A stretch of 18,116 nt of DNA from Planctomycetota bacterium (GTDB lineage: Bacteria > Planctomycetota > PUPC01 > DSUN01): NCBI GenBank assembly GCA_035384565.1, contig DAOOIT010000095.1, positions 1 through 18,116 on the forward strand, in the 5' to 3' direction. The notes beneath the pieces are model-generated. The model was not told the origin of the DNA. It made no database searches and saw only the letters and a list, made by a program, of their open reading frames with translations. Position 1 is the stretch's first letter. Every line of letters starts with the position of its first letter. This document shows, one piece after another, positions 1 to 13,500 of the stretch. The position numbers and the translations under genes were made by a program.

Positions 1-1555
1 TCAGCGGGTCGCCGTCGGGGTCGCTGGCGTTCGAGGCGCCCAGGAGCGCGGCATAAGAGATCGTGAAGCCCGTGTCCTCGACCGCGCCTGGCAGGGCCGC
101 AACCGCAGTGAGCGTGGGCGAGGCATTGGGGAGAACCGTCACCCGCCCGACCGCGCGGCTGTAGGCGGGAGCGTGGTCGCCATCGTCAATGCGTGCCCAG
201 ATGGTGTAGGTGCCGGGCGGCGTGGTGCCCGGCTGCCAGACGAACTGATCGCCCGCGCCGTCGGGGTCCTCGGAGAGGCCCTGGGCGATCCAGGTGTGGT
301 CGGCATCGGCCCAGGGCTCATCGCCGTCGTCGGGGTCAAGGGCAAGCCAGATCGAGGCGTCGCTGTCGGCGTCGGCGTCCGTCCACCTGATCGTGACTGT
401 CTGGTTGTGGTTCACCGACACGTCGCTGGCCGGGCCGGTGAGGGAAATCGTGGGCGGCTCGTGCGGGGTCACGCTCACGCTGTCCATCACAGCCGTGGCG
501 AGGACGCCGTCGTTGTGGCTCGTGACGGCGAGGCCCACGTAGGCGACCGTGCCCATCGCCGCAGTGTCCTCGGCCAACAGCGTCCACGCGACGCCGTCGG
601 CGGACACATAGCTGCGGAAGGTGTTGCCGGAGCGCGCGAGGCGCAGCCACAGCGGGGCTGCGCCCGTTCCGCTCTCGTATTCGGCGGCGTCGGCGGTGGC
701 GCCGCGGCACTGGAAGGCGGAGCCTGCGCCGGCCGTGAGGGCGGCCAAGACGTAACTGGCGTTCGCCGCCAGGCTGCTGCGGAACATCAGGCCCGCCGCG
801 GCTGCGGGATGGGTGGGGGTGAGGCTGGCGATGCGGGCGATGATCTCGCCGTCGCCGCTCAAGGTCTTGAACACGTAGCGGAATTCGTCGCCGTAGCCGC
901 CCGTGCCCGCCCCCGAGGCCTGAATGGTGAAGGTGCCGCCCAGGAGTTGCGTGCTGCCCGCGGCGGCCACGGCCCCGATGTCCTGGCTCTGCCAGGCCGT
1001 GTAGGTGAAGCTTCGCTGCGAGTTCGGCGCGACGGCGTTGCCTGAGCCATCGGTCACATTGTTCACGGTGAGCGTGTAGAGCACGCCATCCGACAGCGGC
1101 GCGGCGAGCACGAGATTCACCGTCCGGGCATCGCGCTGAAGCTCGGCGCCCAGGATCGCCACGGGCTGGGCCGCGGGGTCGGTGAGGAGGTAGTTGCCCC
1201 GACTCTCGGCGGACGCCTGCTGGACGGGCTTGCCGAATGTGACGGCCACGTGCGTGGCGTCGAAGGCGGTGGCGGCCTGAAGGCCGGGCTTGGGCGTGGC
1301 GAGCAGCACCGTTGTACGGGCGCTCTCCCGGCCGTCGCCGTTCACGGCCGCAATCTGATAGGCATAGGTGCGGTCCTCGGCCAGGCCGGTGTCGCTGAAG
1401 CTCGTCGTGGCCGCAGTCTGGCGCAACACGCCATCGCGGTAGATGCGGTAGAAGGCGATGCCGCTCTCGGGGTCGGAGGCCGCGCCCCAGGAGAGGTCAA
1501 TCCGCGAACTGCTTGCGGCAACGGCGCTCGGGCTGACGGGCGCCGTGGGCGGCGT
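1..1555 (-). other. C-terminal-side modules: FN3, SbsA-like Ig, concanavalin-like, Ig-like, start of tandem-95/cadherin-like repeat
   Basis: Residues about 4399-4916. FN3 (1555-1285): RIDLSWGAASDPESGI, FYRIYRDG, TYAYQIAAVN. SbsA-like Ig (1283-995): THVAVTFGKPV, LYTLTVNNVTDGSGN. Concanavalin-like domain (985-480): GEIIARIASL, GLMFRSSL, WLRLARSGNTFRSY, AYVGLAVTSH. Ig-like domain (470-145): NQTVTIRWTDADAD. At 134-1 a repeat begins with EDTGFTISYAALL and DPDGDPL, typical of tandem-95/cadherin-like repeats, cut by the window edge. Confidence 0.75.
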
Positions 1556-4500
1556 GGCGTCGAGGAACTCGTTGGCCCGGCCGGGGGTGCTGCCCGGCCC
1601 GCTCGCGCCCCAGGCGGCAGGGTCGTTGCCGTAGAGCGCCCCACTCCATCGCGCCAGGGCCGGGCCCTCGCCGTCGGGCTCCTCGGGCCAGGGCAGGCGG
1701 TCGTCGTAATCCACGAGCTCCACGAGGATGTAGGGCACGTAGCCGTTGCCCTCGGGCGCGCCGGGGCGATAGAGCTTGATGGACTCGCCTTCGTTGGCCA
1801 GGGCGCCAACGTAAGGGCCGAAGATGGGAACCTCGGCAGGCACGCCATAGGTCGCGCGGAACGTCGCCGGGTCAATGCCCACCACGAGCAGGTAGCCGTC
1901 GGCCGGGAGCGTGGTGTAGGCGGGGAAGCGGAACTCGATGGCGTCAAAGAACTTCCACGTGTTGTCGGGGTTTGCCAGGTCGTAGAGGGGGACGGGGGCG
2001 CTGGATGTGTTGTGCAGTTCGAGGAACTCGTGGCCGCCCGCCGTGGCGGGATGGTACATGATTTCGTTGATGACGACGGGACCCACGAGTGGGTAGGCGT
2101 TCGCGCCACCGGGCGTGGGGGCGCTCATCGCCACAAAGTCCACTCGGCCCGTGCTCGTGACGTAGCGGCCGAAGGGCACCTCGCGGCCGGCCGCGCCGAA
2201 GGCCACGCTCTCGCGGTAACCGCCTGCCTGGCCGCTGGGGTCGGGCGAGGAGAGGAAGGCGTTCTCGCCGAGCTCGCTGAAGGCGAACGGGGTGCGGGTG
2301 CCGGGCGCAGCCGCGTTGCCGAAGTGATCGCGCTGGTTGAGCACCAGGAAGCCGCCGGCGGGGAGCACTGCGCCCGGCGGAATCTGGTACTTCGTGAGGT
2401 CGGCGGGGTCGTCGCTCAGGTACCAGCCGCTGAGGTCCATGGGGCTGCCGGTGGTGTTGTGCAGCTCGATCCAGTCGCCGAGCGCCTGGTCGGTGTGGGA
2501 GAGCAGCTCATTGATGACGACCGCGCCGGCCGCGTAGCCTGGATCGTCGGCGCCGGGCGAGCCGTGCAGGAGGGCGCTCGCCCGCCAGCCGCTGCGGCGG
2601 TCCCAGTTCGCCAGATCGCCCGCCTCATCCACGGGGACGAGCGAGAAGCCCTCGCCATCGGTGAGCGGATGCCAGGAGTCGCGGTAATCGAAGTCGGCGA
2701 TCCGCTCGCCGAGCGGCCCGCGGAGCTGGATCTCCTCGCCCGCGTTGCTGAGCGAGCCGGTGTACTGGCCGGCGACCAGGATGCCCGAGGTGTCGTAGCG
2801 CGACGCGAAGGCCGTCAGGTTGCTCACTACCAGCACGTGGGCGCCGGGGGCCAGGATGATCTGCGGGAAGGTGAAGGCAACCGCCTTGTCGAGGCGGAAG
2901 CCGAGGAGGTCAATCGGGGCGGGCCCGATGTTCTTCACCTCGATGAACTCGAAGTCGTTATCCTGGTACTTGCTCGGCGCGGTGGGGTCCTTCGGGTGGT
3001 ACATCACCTCGGTGATCCGCAGGGCGTCGGCGAGCGGGTCGAAGGGCCTCGAGACCTCGAACTCGACGGGCTCGGACCAATGGCTCCAACGGCCCGTGGC
3101 GTCCTGCATGCGCACGCGAATGCGATAGGTGTGGCCCGCCTCGACGGCGCCGGCGGGCACGGTGATGTCGCTGGCGTAGGCGGGCAGCACGCCGCTGGTC
3201 CAGACGGCCTCGATCTCGTAGCGGCGCGGGTCGTGGGGGTCGTAGCTGCGGTTGTCGGTGTCGGTGACTTCGCCCAGACGCCACTCCATGGCAGCAAAGG
3301 GTGCGGTGCCGTTGAACGTCGAGGCGCGGAAGCTGAGGGCGTTGGAGGGGAACTCGGGCGGCGCGAGCGAGGTGACGACGGGGGTCGCGGGAATCAGCGG
3401 ATCGCTGAGAAGGTGTGTGTCTATCCAGCCGATGCGGGCGGCGATGTAGCTCTTGAGGAGCTGGACCATGCCCCCGAAGCCGCCGGTGGGCGACTCCTGG
3501 TAGAACTCGCCCTGCCCGGCCTTGGCGGGGTCCACATAGGGTGAGAGCATGATGGGATTGTAGTCCCACATGGCCCGGTCGACGCCGACGATGTCGGTGA
3601 TGAAGCCTGCCGACTCGTCAATCACCTGGTAGGCCTGGTCGGTGTTGAGGAGCAGGTCGCGGACCTCGCGCAAGCGGTTCTGGTAGTCGAGGGCGAAGGT
3701 GGGCCAGGACAGCACGGAGGCGGCGAGGGGCTCGGCGCCGTTGCCGGGCATCGTATCGGCCCAGGCGAAACGCAGGTTGCCAGGGATGACCGACCACAGG
3801 CCGGTCGTGGGGTGGAGATAGTAGAGGTAGTTTGAACCGTCGCCCACGTCGTAGCTGCGGGTGGCCTCGAGGACGGCGCGGTAGCTGAGATACTCCTCGA
3901 TGTCCAGGTTGGCGCGCCACCAGGCTTCGGAGGGGTTGGTGGCCGCGGTGGCGAGGAAGGCGTCGAGGTCGGAGCCGTCGGAGGCGGCGCGGTAGCCCTG
4001 GTTGGCGAGGACGCCTTCCCAGGCGTCCATGCGGTAGAGGTTGCCGTCGGGGAGGCCGTGCTCGTCGAGGAAGCGGCCGTCGGGTCGCTCGATGGCGAGG
4101 TAGAGGCCCCAGAAGTCGCCTTGGTATTGCGTGGCGCCGGCCTCGGCGGCCTCGTCAATCACGCGGAGCGAGGCCCAGTGGGTGCTGCTGGCGGGCACGC
4201 CCGCGAGTTGGAAGAGGCGGAAGGCGACCGCCTCGAACAGCCCGTGCTCACCGCGCAGGCCGGTGTCGGCGGGCAGGAGGGCGGCGGAGAGGTCCAGCTT
4301 GTCCCACGGCTCCCCGTAGTCGTTGCCGTAGTTATCCTGGGCCTCGAAGGCGTGGCCGCGACTGAAGTCGAACGTCCAGGCGTTCTTGCCTGCGGCGTAG
4401 CGCCAGGCGTCGCCGCCGGCCTGATAGCGGATGTGGTCGTAGACCACGCCGTTGTAGACCAGCGTGCCGAGCCAGGGATAGGCGTCGCCCGGGTAGCCAT

Positions 4501-7500
4501 CGAGCCACTGCGCGGCTTCGGCATCGGCCCTCTTCGTGAGCAGGTGGTAGACGGGCACGCTGGCCATCGCCGCGCCGTCGTACGCGGTTGCGGCGGCGCG
4601 GGCGGGGTCGCTGCTGCCGGGCTCGATGGCGCCGTTCCAGCCGGGCACACCGCCATAGACGAAGTAGGCGAAGTTCGGCTGCGGGTCCTCGGGGTGCGGG
4701 GCCTGTGTGGAGGCGCCCACGGCGTCCTCGGCCGTCACGCGATAGCGCACGAGGCGGCGATGAGCCTGCAAGACGGCGGGCAGTTCGACCGAGTAGATGC
4801 CGTCGCCCGCCACCTCGTCCACCCCCAACCCGTCGTCGCGCATCGCGATGGAAGACCAGCTCGTCGCGTAGAGCGGGTCGGTGAGGCTGATGTAGCTCCC
4901 GGGGTCCACAAGCTGGTATTCGAGCACCACGCTCGCGATGCCATCGGCATCGGTGACGATGGCTGTGATGACGACGGGGGCGCCGGGCAAAGGCTCCTTC
5001 GGGCTGTGGCTCACCGCGTGAATGAAGGGCGCGAACGATGTTGCGTAGACTGAGTTGACGGCGCCGGGCGTGGGACCCGAGATGAGCGACGGCCGCCAGC
5101 TCGCGCCCAGGCGGTTGTCGAGTGCGGGATTGAGCAGTTCGATGGACGGCCCGGGCGCCTCGCCGACCACCGGCCAGGGGAAGCCCGCGCCGTAGTCCAC
5201 TGCGTCCACCTTCTGGCCGATGGCGTTGCGCAGCACGATTCTCTCGCCGCCGTTGCTCAAGCGCCCGGTGAACGGCCCCAGGGGCGTGAACCCGAACCAC
5301 GCCTCGAATGCGACGGGGTCCTGTGCCACGACCAGGTAGCCGCCCGCGGGCAGCACGGTGCCGGCGGGGAAGGTATAGGCGATGGCGTCCGAGAGGCGCC
5401 AGCCGCTGACATCGGTGTCCGTGGCCTCGCCGCTGTAGATTTCCACGAACTCCAGCAGGTCGGTCGCCACGTCGGGGGCGTAGTGGATTTCGTTGATCGC
5501 GATCTTGCCCGAGGCGAGGCCCGAGTCGGGCGCGCCGGGCGAGCCGTCCGCGAACAGGCTCGGGCGCCACGCTGCCGCAGTGTCCCACGCCGCGCGGGGC
5601 ACCGAGGCGTCGCGGACCACTAGCGAGTGTCCCTGCCCATCCGTCGTCGGGTACCACCCGTCGCCGTAGCGGAAGGCCAGGATCGCGGCGTCGTAGGGGG
5701 CGGGGAGACGCAGCGTGAGGTCCTCGCCCGCATTGTCGAGATCGCCCGCAAACACGCCCGCAACCGGCACGCTCGTGTCGTAGCGCGACTGGAAGGCCTC
5801 GAGGTCGCTCACCACGACGATGAAGGCCCCGGGTGCCAGCTCGAGGCTTGGGAACACGAAGCTCACCCCGCCGCTCAGTCGCACGCCGGCCAGATTCAGG
5901 GCTGTGGCGCCTGTGTTCTGGAGCTCGATGAACTCGTGATCGGCGCCATCGGGCGGGTTGTACATCACTTCGGTGATGCGGAGGGAGGCCATCAGCCCTT
6001 CGATGTTGGCCGGGACAGGCGAACTGTTCGACAGGCCGGGTGTGGGAATGGCGAAGAAGGGGAAGGGCCAGGCCGCGCCGTCGGGATTGCGGCCCTGCGA
6101 CACATCGGTCGTCTGCGCGAGGTGAAGGACCCTGTCAATCGCGTTGCCCGCGGCATCGAAGAGGCCGAGCCACTCGTAGTGCGGCGAGAGCTTGAAGCCC
6201 AGGTGGCTGGGGCCGGCCGCCTCGTTGTCGTCGGCGGTGAAGACGGCGAAGCCGCCGCCCGCCACGAAGCTCAACGGCGCGATCTCGTGTTTCGTGGGCT
6301 GCGGGCCGGGCTTGTCGGTGAGGAACAGGCCGCCCAGCGCCACGGGCAACGGGTCGGGGTTGTACAGCTCAATGAAGTCGTTCTGGAACAGCACGTCGCC
6401 ATCCGCGAACCACTCGTTGAGCCGAAGCGTGGCGGTGTCGCCCGTTCGCTGCGGGACATTGGCCGCGCCGAACGTCGGTCGCGTGAGCGCCCAGGCGCCG
6501 TCGTGGCCCACGCGGCCGATCGAGAGGTCGGGCACCTGGAGGCCGAACTCCACCGAGTCGAGCAGCGCGCCGCCCTGGGCCGCGGGGGCGAAGAGGAACA
6601 CACCCTCGCCCTGCGCGTCGAGCGAAAAGCCCAGGTGGATGCCCGACGTGGCTGCGCCGTCGGCATAGAGCACGAGGAAGTCGCCCGGCAGCAGCGTGGT
6701 GCCGGCGGCGAAGACGAACTTGGCCGGATTCGCAGGGTCGTCGCTCAGGCTCATCCCCGACAGGTCGGCGGGCAGGGCGCCGTCGTTGACCAGCTCGATG
6801 AGGTCGGGGAAGGTGCCCTCGTGCTCCACGGCCGAGCGGTTGCTGGCCAGCACCTCGTTGATGCGGACGCGCGAGAGGCCGGCGTTCACCGTCCACGTGA
6901 GCGAGGCTGTGGCATCAGCCTCGGCCTGCCAGATGCCTGCCGAGTTCTTGCCGATGACTTGCACCGTGTACGCGCCGTCGGCCAGGCCGCTGAGGGTGAT
7001 GGATGTGGCCACGGGCGTCTCCGGCCCGTATCCGCCGCCGTTCACCTGGTAGCGGTAGTGCGTGATGCCCGGCCCGGCGACGTGGAGCGTGGCGCTGGCG
7101 AGCGGGGTGACGGCCGGCGGCTCGCCCGACACCGAGGCCCCGGCGGGCACGAGCGCGCCCATGTCCAGGCCGTTCGGGCCGGTGCCCAGCGCCGGCGAGC
7201 CGGGCAGCAGGGTGAGGCCCACAGCCGCCAGGCGTGGGTCCTCGTCCACATTGCCTACCCCGTAGGTGTGCCAGACCGCGGGCACGACGGAGCGATGAAT
7301 GGTGAGGTCGGTCGCCGGGAGCACGTGGCCAAAGGCGACGGGCGAATCGGCGAAAATGACGCCCTCCACATAGGCGCCGCGCCCGGGGCTGGCCGTCTGG
7401 CCGGGCAGGTCGAAGGTGAGGGCGGCGTAGGCCGAGCCGACCACGGTGTTGTTCGCGAAGACGAGGAACGCATCGTCGAAGACGAAGGCGGCGTGGTCCA

Positions 7501-10500
7501 CGTCGGAGAAGGTGTTGCGGACGGCTACGTAGCTGTGCGCGCCGCTCACGGCCAGGGCGCTGGCGTGGCCAGGGTAGGGGTTCCAGCCGTCCTTGTGGAA
7601 GCCCGCGAAGGAGTTGCCCTCGACGTGGGCGTCGCCGTCCAGATTGAGGGCGTGGGCGCCGCCGCCGAGGAACACGTTGTCGAGAATCGCCACGGGCGAG
7701 ACGCCTGTGCCGCTGAGGTCAATAGCGTGGTTGGGGCCTTTGAGGAGGCCGAAGGTGTTGGCCTGGATGATCACGGGTCCAGGGGCGGAGCCGGCGAGCC
7801 AGATGTGCCCGCTCAGGCCGTCGGTGGCGGGCGGCTCGCCCTCGCCAAAGACGTCGGTGAACGTGCAGTGGCGGACGGTGAGCGCGGAGGCCACGGAGCG
7901 GATGCGGCGGCGGGTGGCGTGGTCGAATGTCACGTGGTCGAGGGACAGGCGCGAGTTGTCCAGGCCCACCATGCCATCGTCGGTCACCGCCCACTCGAGG
8001 ATCGCGTGCGAGATGCGGTTGTCGGCCAGGGTGCTGCTGAACTGGATGCCGTTCCAGGGCCCGCCCCCGGGCACGCTGGTGAAGCGGATGGGCGCGGCGG
8101 CGGTGCCTTCGGCCACCAGGCGCCCCTCGATGGTGAGGCGCGCGCCGGCCTCGAAGAAGAGCGTGGTGCCTGGCTGAATCGTGAGGGTGACGCCAGGGTC
8201 CACAACCACGTTGCCGGCTACCGTGTAGGGGCCGGCAGCGGGGGTGAGCACGGTGTCGGCGGTGATGCGGCCGCCGGCGAGGGGCATGCCGGGGACGTCG
8301 CGCCAGATGTCAATCGTGCCGCTCGTGAGGCGGTTGCCGGTGCCGTTGGGGCCGTCGAAGGTCTCGACGAGGACGCGGTTGAGGCCGGGCTGGAGGGCGA
8401 TGCTGGTGCCGCCCACGGGCACGGTGGCCTCCAGCTCGAGATCGAAGCTGAGGTCCGAACTGCTGGCGGAGCTCTGGTGGACCTCCACGGCCAGGGTGTT
8501 GAGGCCGCTCACGAGCAGGGCGGGGTTGATGGTGAACTGGAAAAACGTGGATTCGTCGGCGCCGCCCACGGTGATGGTGGCATAGGTGTTGAAGGCAGCG
8601 CCCACGGGCAGGCCGTCGCGCACCACCTCCTGGCCGTTGAGGTAGACAGCAGCCCCATCGTCGCGCACAAGCCGCACGGTGAGCCCGATGATCTGCGACG
8701 GGTTGGAGACGTTGAAGGTGGTGCGGAAGTACGTGGTCGGGTACTTATTGCTGGGGTTCGGCCCGTAGCTCACCACGGTGGCTTCGTCGCCGTCGCCGTA
8801 GCCGAGTTGGGCGGGCCCGGAGGCCCAGCCGCTGTCGTTGAAGCCCGGCTGATACCAGGCGGTGCCCTGGTTCGAGCCATTGTCGAGATAGCGCCAGACC
8901 GAGCCGCGCGGCAGGAGAATCTGCGCCTGAGTGCCGGTCGGCAGGCTGTCGGTCCACTGGCCGGTCCGGGGGTCCCATGAGCCCACGTTGCCGTTGACGA
9001 GCACCGAGCGGGTGTGGGCGGCGTCGGCGGTGCCGCTGAGGCTGGCCGTGGCCGCGGTGGTGCGCGGGTAGCCGTTGACGACGGGCAGCGGGCTGGTGAT
9101 CGTGAACTCCCGCGGAATCTGCTCCAGCACGGCCGCCGTGCGGTCTACCACGAACTGCTTCATGGCGTCGGTGGCCGCCGGCGGGGCGAAGGCGCCGATC
9201 GTCTGGTCAATCAGAGGGTTCATCGCCTGGGGATTGAACACCGTGGCGATGAGGTCGAGGATGGCCGAGTAGTAGAGGGGCAGCACGTCGGGATGGGTGA
9301 GCAGGCGGTTCAGGCCGTCCACGCCGGTGAAGGCGAAGATGCTGTGGGCGATGTCGCCCGAGACCTGGCCCTGGCCGAGCACGGCGTCGAGGTCGTGCGG
9401 GACGAGGACGAATCGGGGGTCCGCCACGCCGCGGTAGAGGTAGTAGTTGTTGCCGATGCCGCGGTTGAGCCCGGGGCCGTAGTTCATCATCAGGGTGTCG
9501 AGAGCCAGGTAGCGCACCCACTGCTCGACGTTGATCACCTGGCTCACTTGGGCGAGGAAGGTGGCGTTCGGCGCGTTGTTCAGCACGTCGAGCATGTGAA
9601 CGAGGTCGGACCAATCGTTGGCGTCCCGATTGGTGAGCTTGAAGTACGTGTCCTGATAGGCGGCAGCGGCGGCGCCCTCGTAGCGGAGGTCGGCCTCCTG
9701 CGCCAGGTCGTCGGTGCGGAAGGCGGCGTAGAGGTTGCCCAGGGGGTCGCCGGGGAAGTGGTTGAGGGCGAAGGCCGCGCCCAGGGCCTCGATGCTCACG
9801 TAGCTGCCGTACATGGGGCTGCCGGGCAGGGCGAGGTCGGCGCCGTTGACGAGCAGTTGCACCGCCTGCGCGTCGGGGGCGATCAGCCCCGCTGCCTGGT
9901 AGACGGCGTTGGCGAGCGACTGGGCGTGGGTGTAGCGGGAGTTGATGGTGACCGCGGCGGCATCCCGCCACAGGGTTCCGCTGGAGAAGACGACGAGGTA
10001 GTTGCTGGGCGGCCCTGTGCGCGTCTCGTGGCCGGTGTTGCCGACGCCCGCGAGATAGCGCACGCTCAGGCCCGTGCCGTCGAAGGCAATGAACGTGCCG
10101 TTCATCAGGGCGTTGCTGAGCTGCTGGCCGTCGCTGGCGGCGCCGATCTGGGCCAGCTCGGCCCGCTCGGCCTGGGTGAGGATCAGGCGGTAGATGGGCT
10201 GGGTGCCCGGCGCCCACGGGACGGCGGGGTCGAACGCGTCGTCCACCTGGTAGAGCAGGTTGGCGGCTTGGGCGCCTGAGGGCTGCACCGGCGCGGGCCA
10301 CGTGCGGATGTGCCCCGTGGCGTCGGAGGCGGCGACGTAGAACTCCACGATCGTGCCGTTTGGTTGCGCGGGCAGGACGGCCCCGAAGACGCCATCGCCC
10401 GCCTTGCCATCGCCGTGGTCGCCGTCGTCGGCCATCGGCACCGAGGCGAAGCTGGGTTGCCCGTCCAGGCGGTACCACAGGGTCGCGCTCAGCCCTGTTT

Positions 10501-13500
10501 GCGCTTCGTCGAGGAGGCGGGCGGTGATGGTGACCGGGTCGGTGGACCGCGGGATGACAGGCAGGTGAGTGACGTCGAGGATGAGCGGCGCGGCGTCGGT
10601 GCTGGCCACCGAGTTGGGCGCTCCTGGCGTGCCCTGGGCCACGAGGCTGGCGGCCCAGTTCTGGCCGTAGCGGTCGGGCAGGGCGAGGCTGATGAGTTCG
10701 AGCGAACTGCCGCCGCCGTCGTGGGCGGCGGCCCACACCCAGCCCTGGTGGCCGTGGTCGAGGGGGCCGCTCGTGCGGGCCGCCCAGTCGCCGTCGTCGG
10801 CGTAGGTCACGCGGTCGAGGACCCTGCCGGCGGCGTCGAGCAGTTCGATCGTCTCCGAGGTGTCGCTCAGGCTTCCCTGCCATCCGGCCACGTAGTTCGT
10901 CACCGTGGGGTACTTGGCGGCGAAGGCGGCGACGTTGGCCGCCACCACCAGGTAGCCTCCCGCGGGGATGACCCGTTCGGGCAGGGCGAAGTCCACCGCG
11001 TTGGCCAGGCGCCAGCCGCGGGTGCTCACGGCTACGGAACTGGCGTTGTGGATCTCGATGTACTCCTGGCTATCGAGGCCCGACGAGGGGTGGTACATGA
11101 TTTCGGTGATCTGGATGTCGGGCTGGCCGGCGACCACGAACGTGGCCTGGTTGAGGGCGCTCCAGGTGCCGCCGGCCAGGATGCGGGCCTGGACGTGCAC
11201 GCTCTCGGCTAGGGCGACGGGCCCGGTGTAGAGCACGGCGCTGGGGGACACGCCGCCGCCCACGAGGCGGGGGTCGGACCCGTCGGTCGTGTAGTAGATG
11301 GCGCCGGCCGGGGCGGACATGGTGAGGGGGAACGCCGTCACCACGGTGCCACCGTGGAGATTGAACGACGGGGCCACCACGCTGGGGTAGAGCGGTGCGG
11401 AGGACCCATCGCGCAGCACGGTGGCGCGGAACTGGTTGAGGACAATGGCGGAACGGTAGGGCAGGTAGTTGTTGACGATGTTGTTGACGGCGTTCTGCCA
11501 GTTGGCCTTGGTGAGAGGTGTGGCCACCTTGGAGTCGCCCCAGCGGGCGGACTCGGCAATGATGGCCAACTCGATCTCGGCTGCGCGCGCAAGGAACCGT
11601 TGGGTGGCCTTCGCAGGCGTCAGCAGGCCGTCGTTGAAGAAGTACTGGTGGACCCGGTCAGCGAAGCGCAGGCGGTACTCCTCATTGTACATGAGCTGCT
11701 GATGGATCCACTGGGGGTTGCTCTTGTTGAAGGTGTCGCCGGCGGGCCAGGGGCCGTTGCGGTTCTCGTTGACGTTCAGGAGCGTGTGCTCGGCGTCGTG
11801 GGCGAAGAAGACGAAGCCGCGCTCGCCCGTTCGGTCGCGGATGCCGTACCAGTTGTTGGGGCTGGCGTTGCCGAGGAAGGCAGAGATCGGGGCATCCAGG
11901 TTGCCGCCGTAGAGGATCACAATCATGTAATCTATCAAGTTATCCACGTCCAGGAGAACGGGATAGGCGGGGTTGCGTGTCCCGTCGGGGTTGAGTCCCT
12001 GGGCGCGATAGTAGGCGGCGAGGGAGGAGAAGCCGGCCGCGGCCTGGTTCCAGAGGTCCTGCCAGGCGGCCAGGGCGCCATCGGTCGCGCCCACGACATA
12101 GCCGTCGTCCACCTTGATGGTGTCGTAGTCGTCGGCGTCGCCGCCCAGGTAGGATTCGCCGTAGCTGGCCTCGGAGCGCTCCTGGGTCTGGTAGAGGCCC
12201 CAGTACTGGCCGTTGATGTAGAGGTGGTAGAAGCGGCTGCGAGTATACGGTTGGCCCATCGCGCTCTGTGTGTCGCGCGAGAAGACCTCGGCGATGAAGT
12301 TGTTGTTGGGGTCGCCGCCGAAGCTCCACGAGTAGTTCTGGGCGGTGCGCAGGTCAATGCAGTCGAACTCGTCCACCCCCTCGTCGCCGAAGAGGGGGAA
12401 CTGGAGCTTGGCGGCGCCATATTCCTCGCGGAAGAAGAGGCGGAAGGCATGCTTGGGATTGCCGCCGCTGCGGCTGTAGCCGCCGCGGATGCGCAGGCCG
12501 GCATTGATCTGGAAGCCGAGGCTGCCGTCGGGGTTGATGAGTTCGGCCGACACCGGCCGCTCCCAGGACGCGCCGTCCTGCCCCGCATTCACGTAAATGC
12601 CAGTGCTGGGGTTGAACAGGTTGGCCAGATCGGTGACGAGCGAGATGGTGGGGATGGCGGTGAGCGCGGCCTGGAGCTGGGGACCCCACGTGGGGCTGTT
12701 CACGATGTCGGGGTCCATGCCGTAGTCGAGGATCTGGCCGTTGATCGGCCCGGTGGGCCATCCGGCCGGCGGGGTGCCCGTGGGCGACTGCGTGAGGACG
12801 TCGGCGAGGAACAGGTAGGTGCGCGTGGCCACGGGCGCGGGGTCGTGGCCCGGTTTGAAGGCGGCGGCACGCAGCACGGTGGTGCCCGTGACGTTGATGG
12901 GGCCGGAGTACACGGTGCCCGTGGTGGCCGTGGGCGTGCTGCCATCGGTCGTGTAGCGAATCTGCGCGCCGGCCGTCGCCGTGCTGAGGGTGACGCTGAA
13001 CGGTGTGTTGTAGAAACCGTGCTCGTGGCTGAACTGGATGTCGCCGACGCGCGCGTAGTAATTGGTCGAGTTCACGGCGCCGGGCGTGGGCACGGCGAAG
13101 TAGTGCTCGGTGAGGCCCAGGATGTCAATGTCCACCAGCTCGGCCGCGAGGAGGAACTTCTGGCTTGTCTTGCTGGCATTGAGGCCCTGGATGGCGAGCA
13201 CATTCGGCCCGGCCTGGAGGAGGCCGAGGTAGCTTGAGATGTTGATCGTCTCGACCGCGAGGGCCTGCTCCCCCTCGTGGGTGCCGGTGGCCGTGGAGTT
13301 CCAGTGGAGGAAGGCCGGGGCATTGCGCCGCGCGACTTCGACGCCGTTGAGGTAGGCCACGAAGCCGTCGTCGTAGTTTACGCGCAGGGTCAGCGAGTCG
13401 TATTGGAGCGGGTCCGAGACCTCGAAGGGGAGCCGGACGTAGGCGGAGGCGTTGACGTTGTACATCGCGGTGCGCACGTCGGTGCCGATGAGGGCGGCGT

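Noticed and set aside
5627..8980. Plus-strand open frame of over 1,100 codons (and similar long plus-strand frames at 1250-3544, 9014-10279, 11354-13237 and 13277-14719)
   Set aside because: All lie antisense to the giant minus-strand gene, whose frame encodes recognisable domains throughout. The plus-strand translations are low-complexity Gly/Ala/Val/Arg/Glu strings with no domain signature, as expected for the antisense of GC-rich coding DNA.
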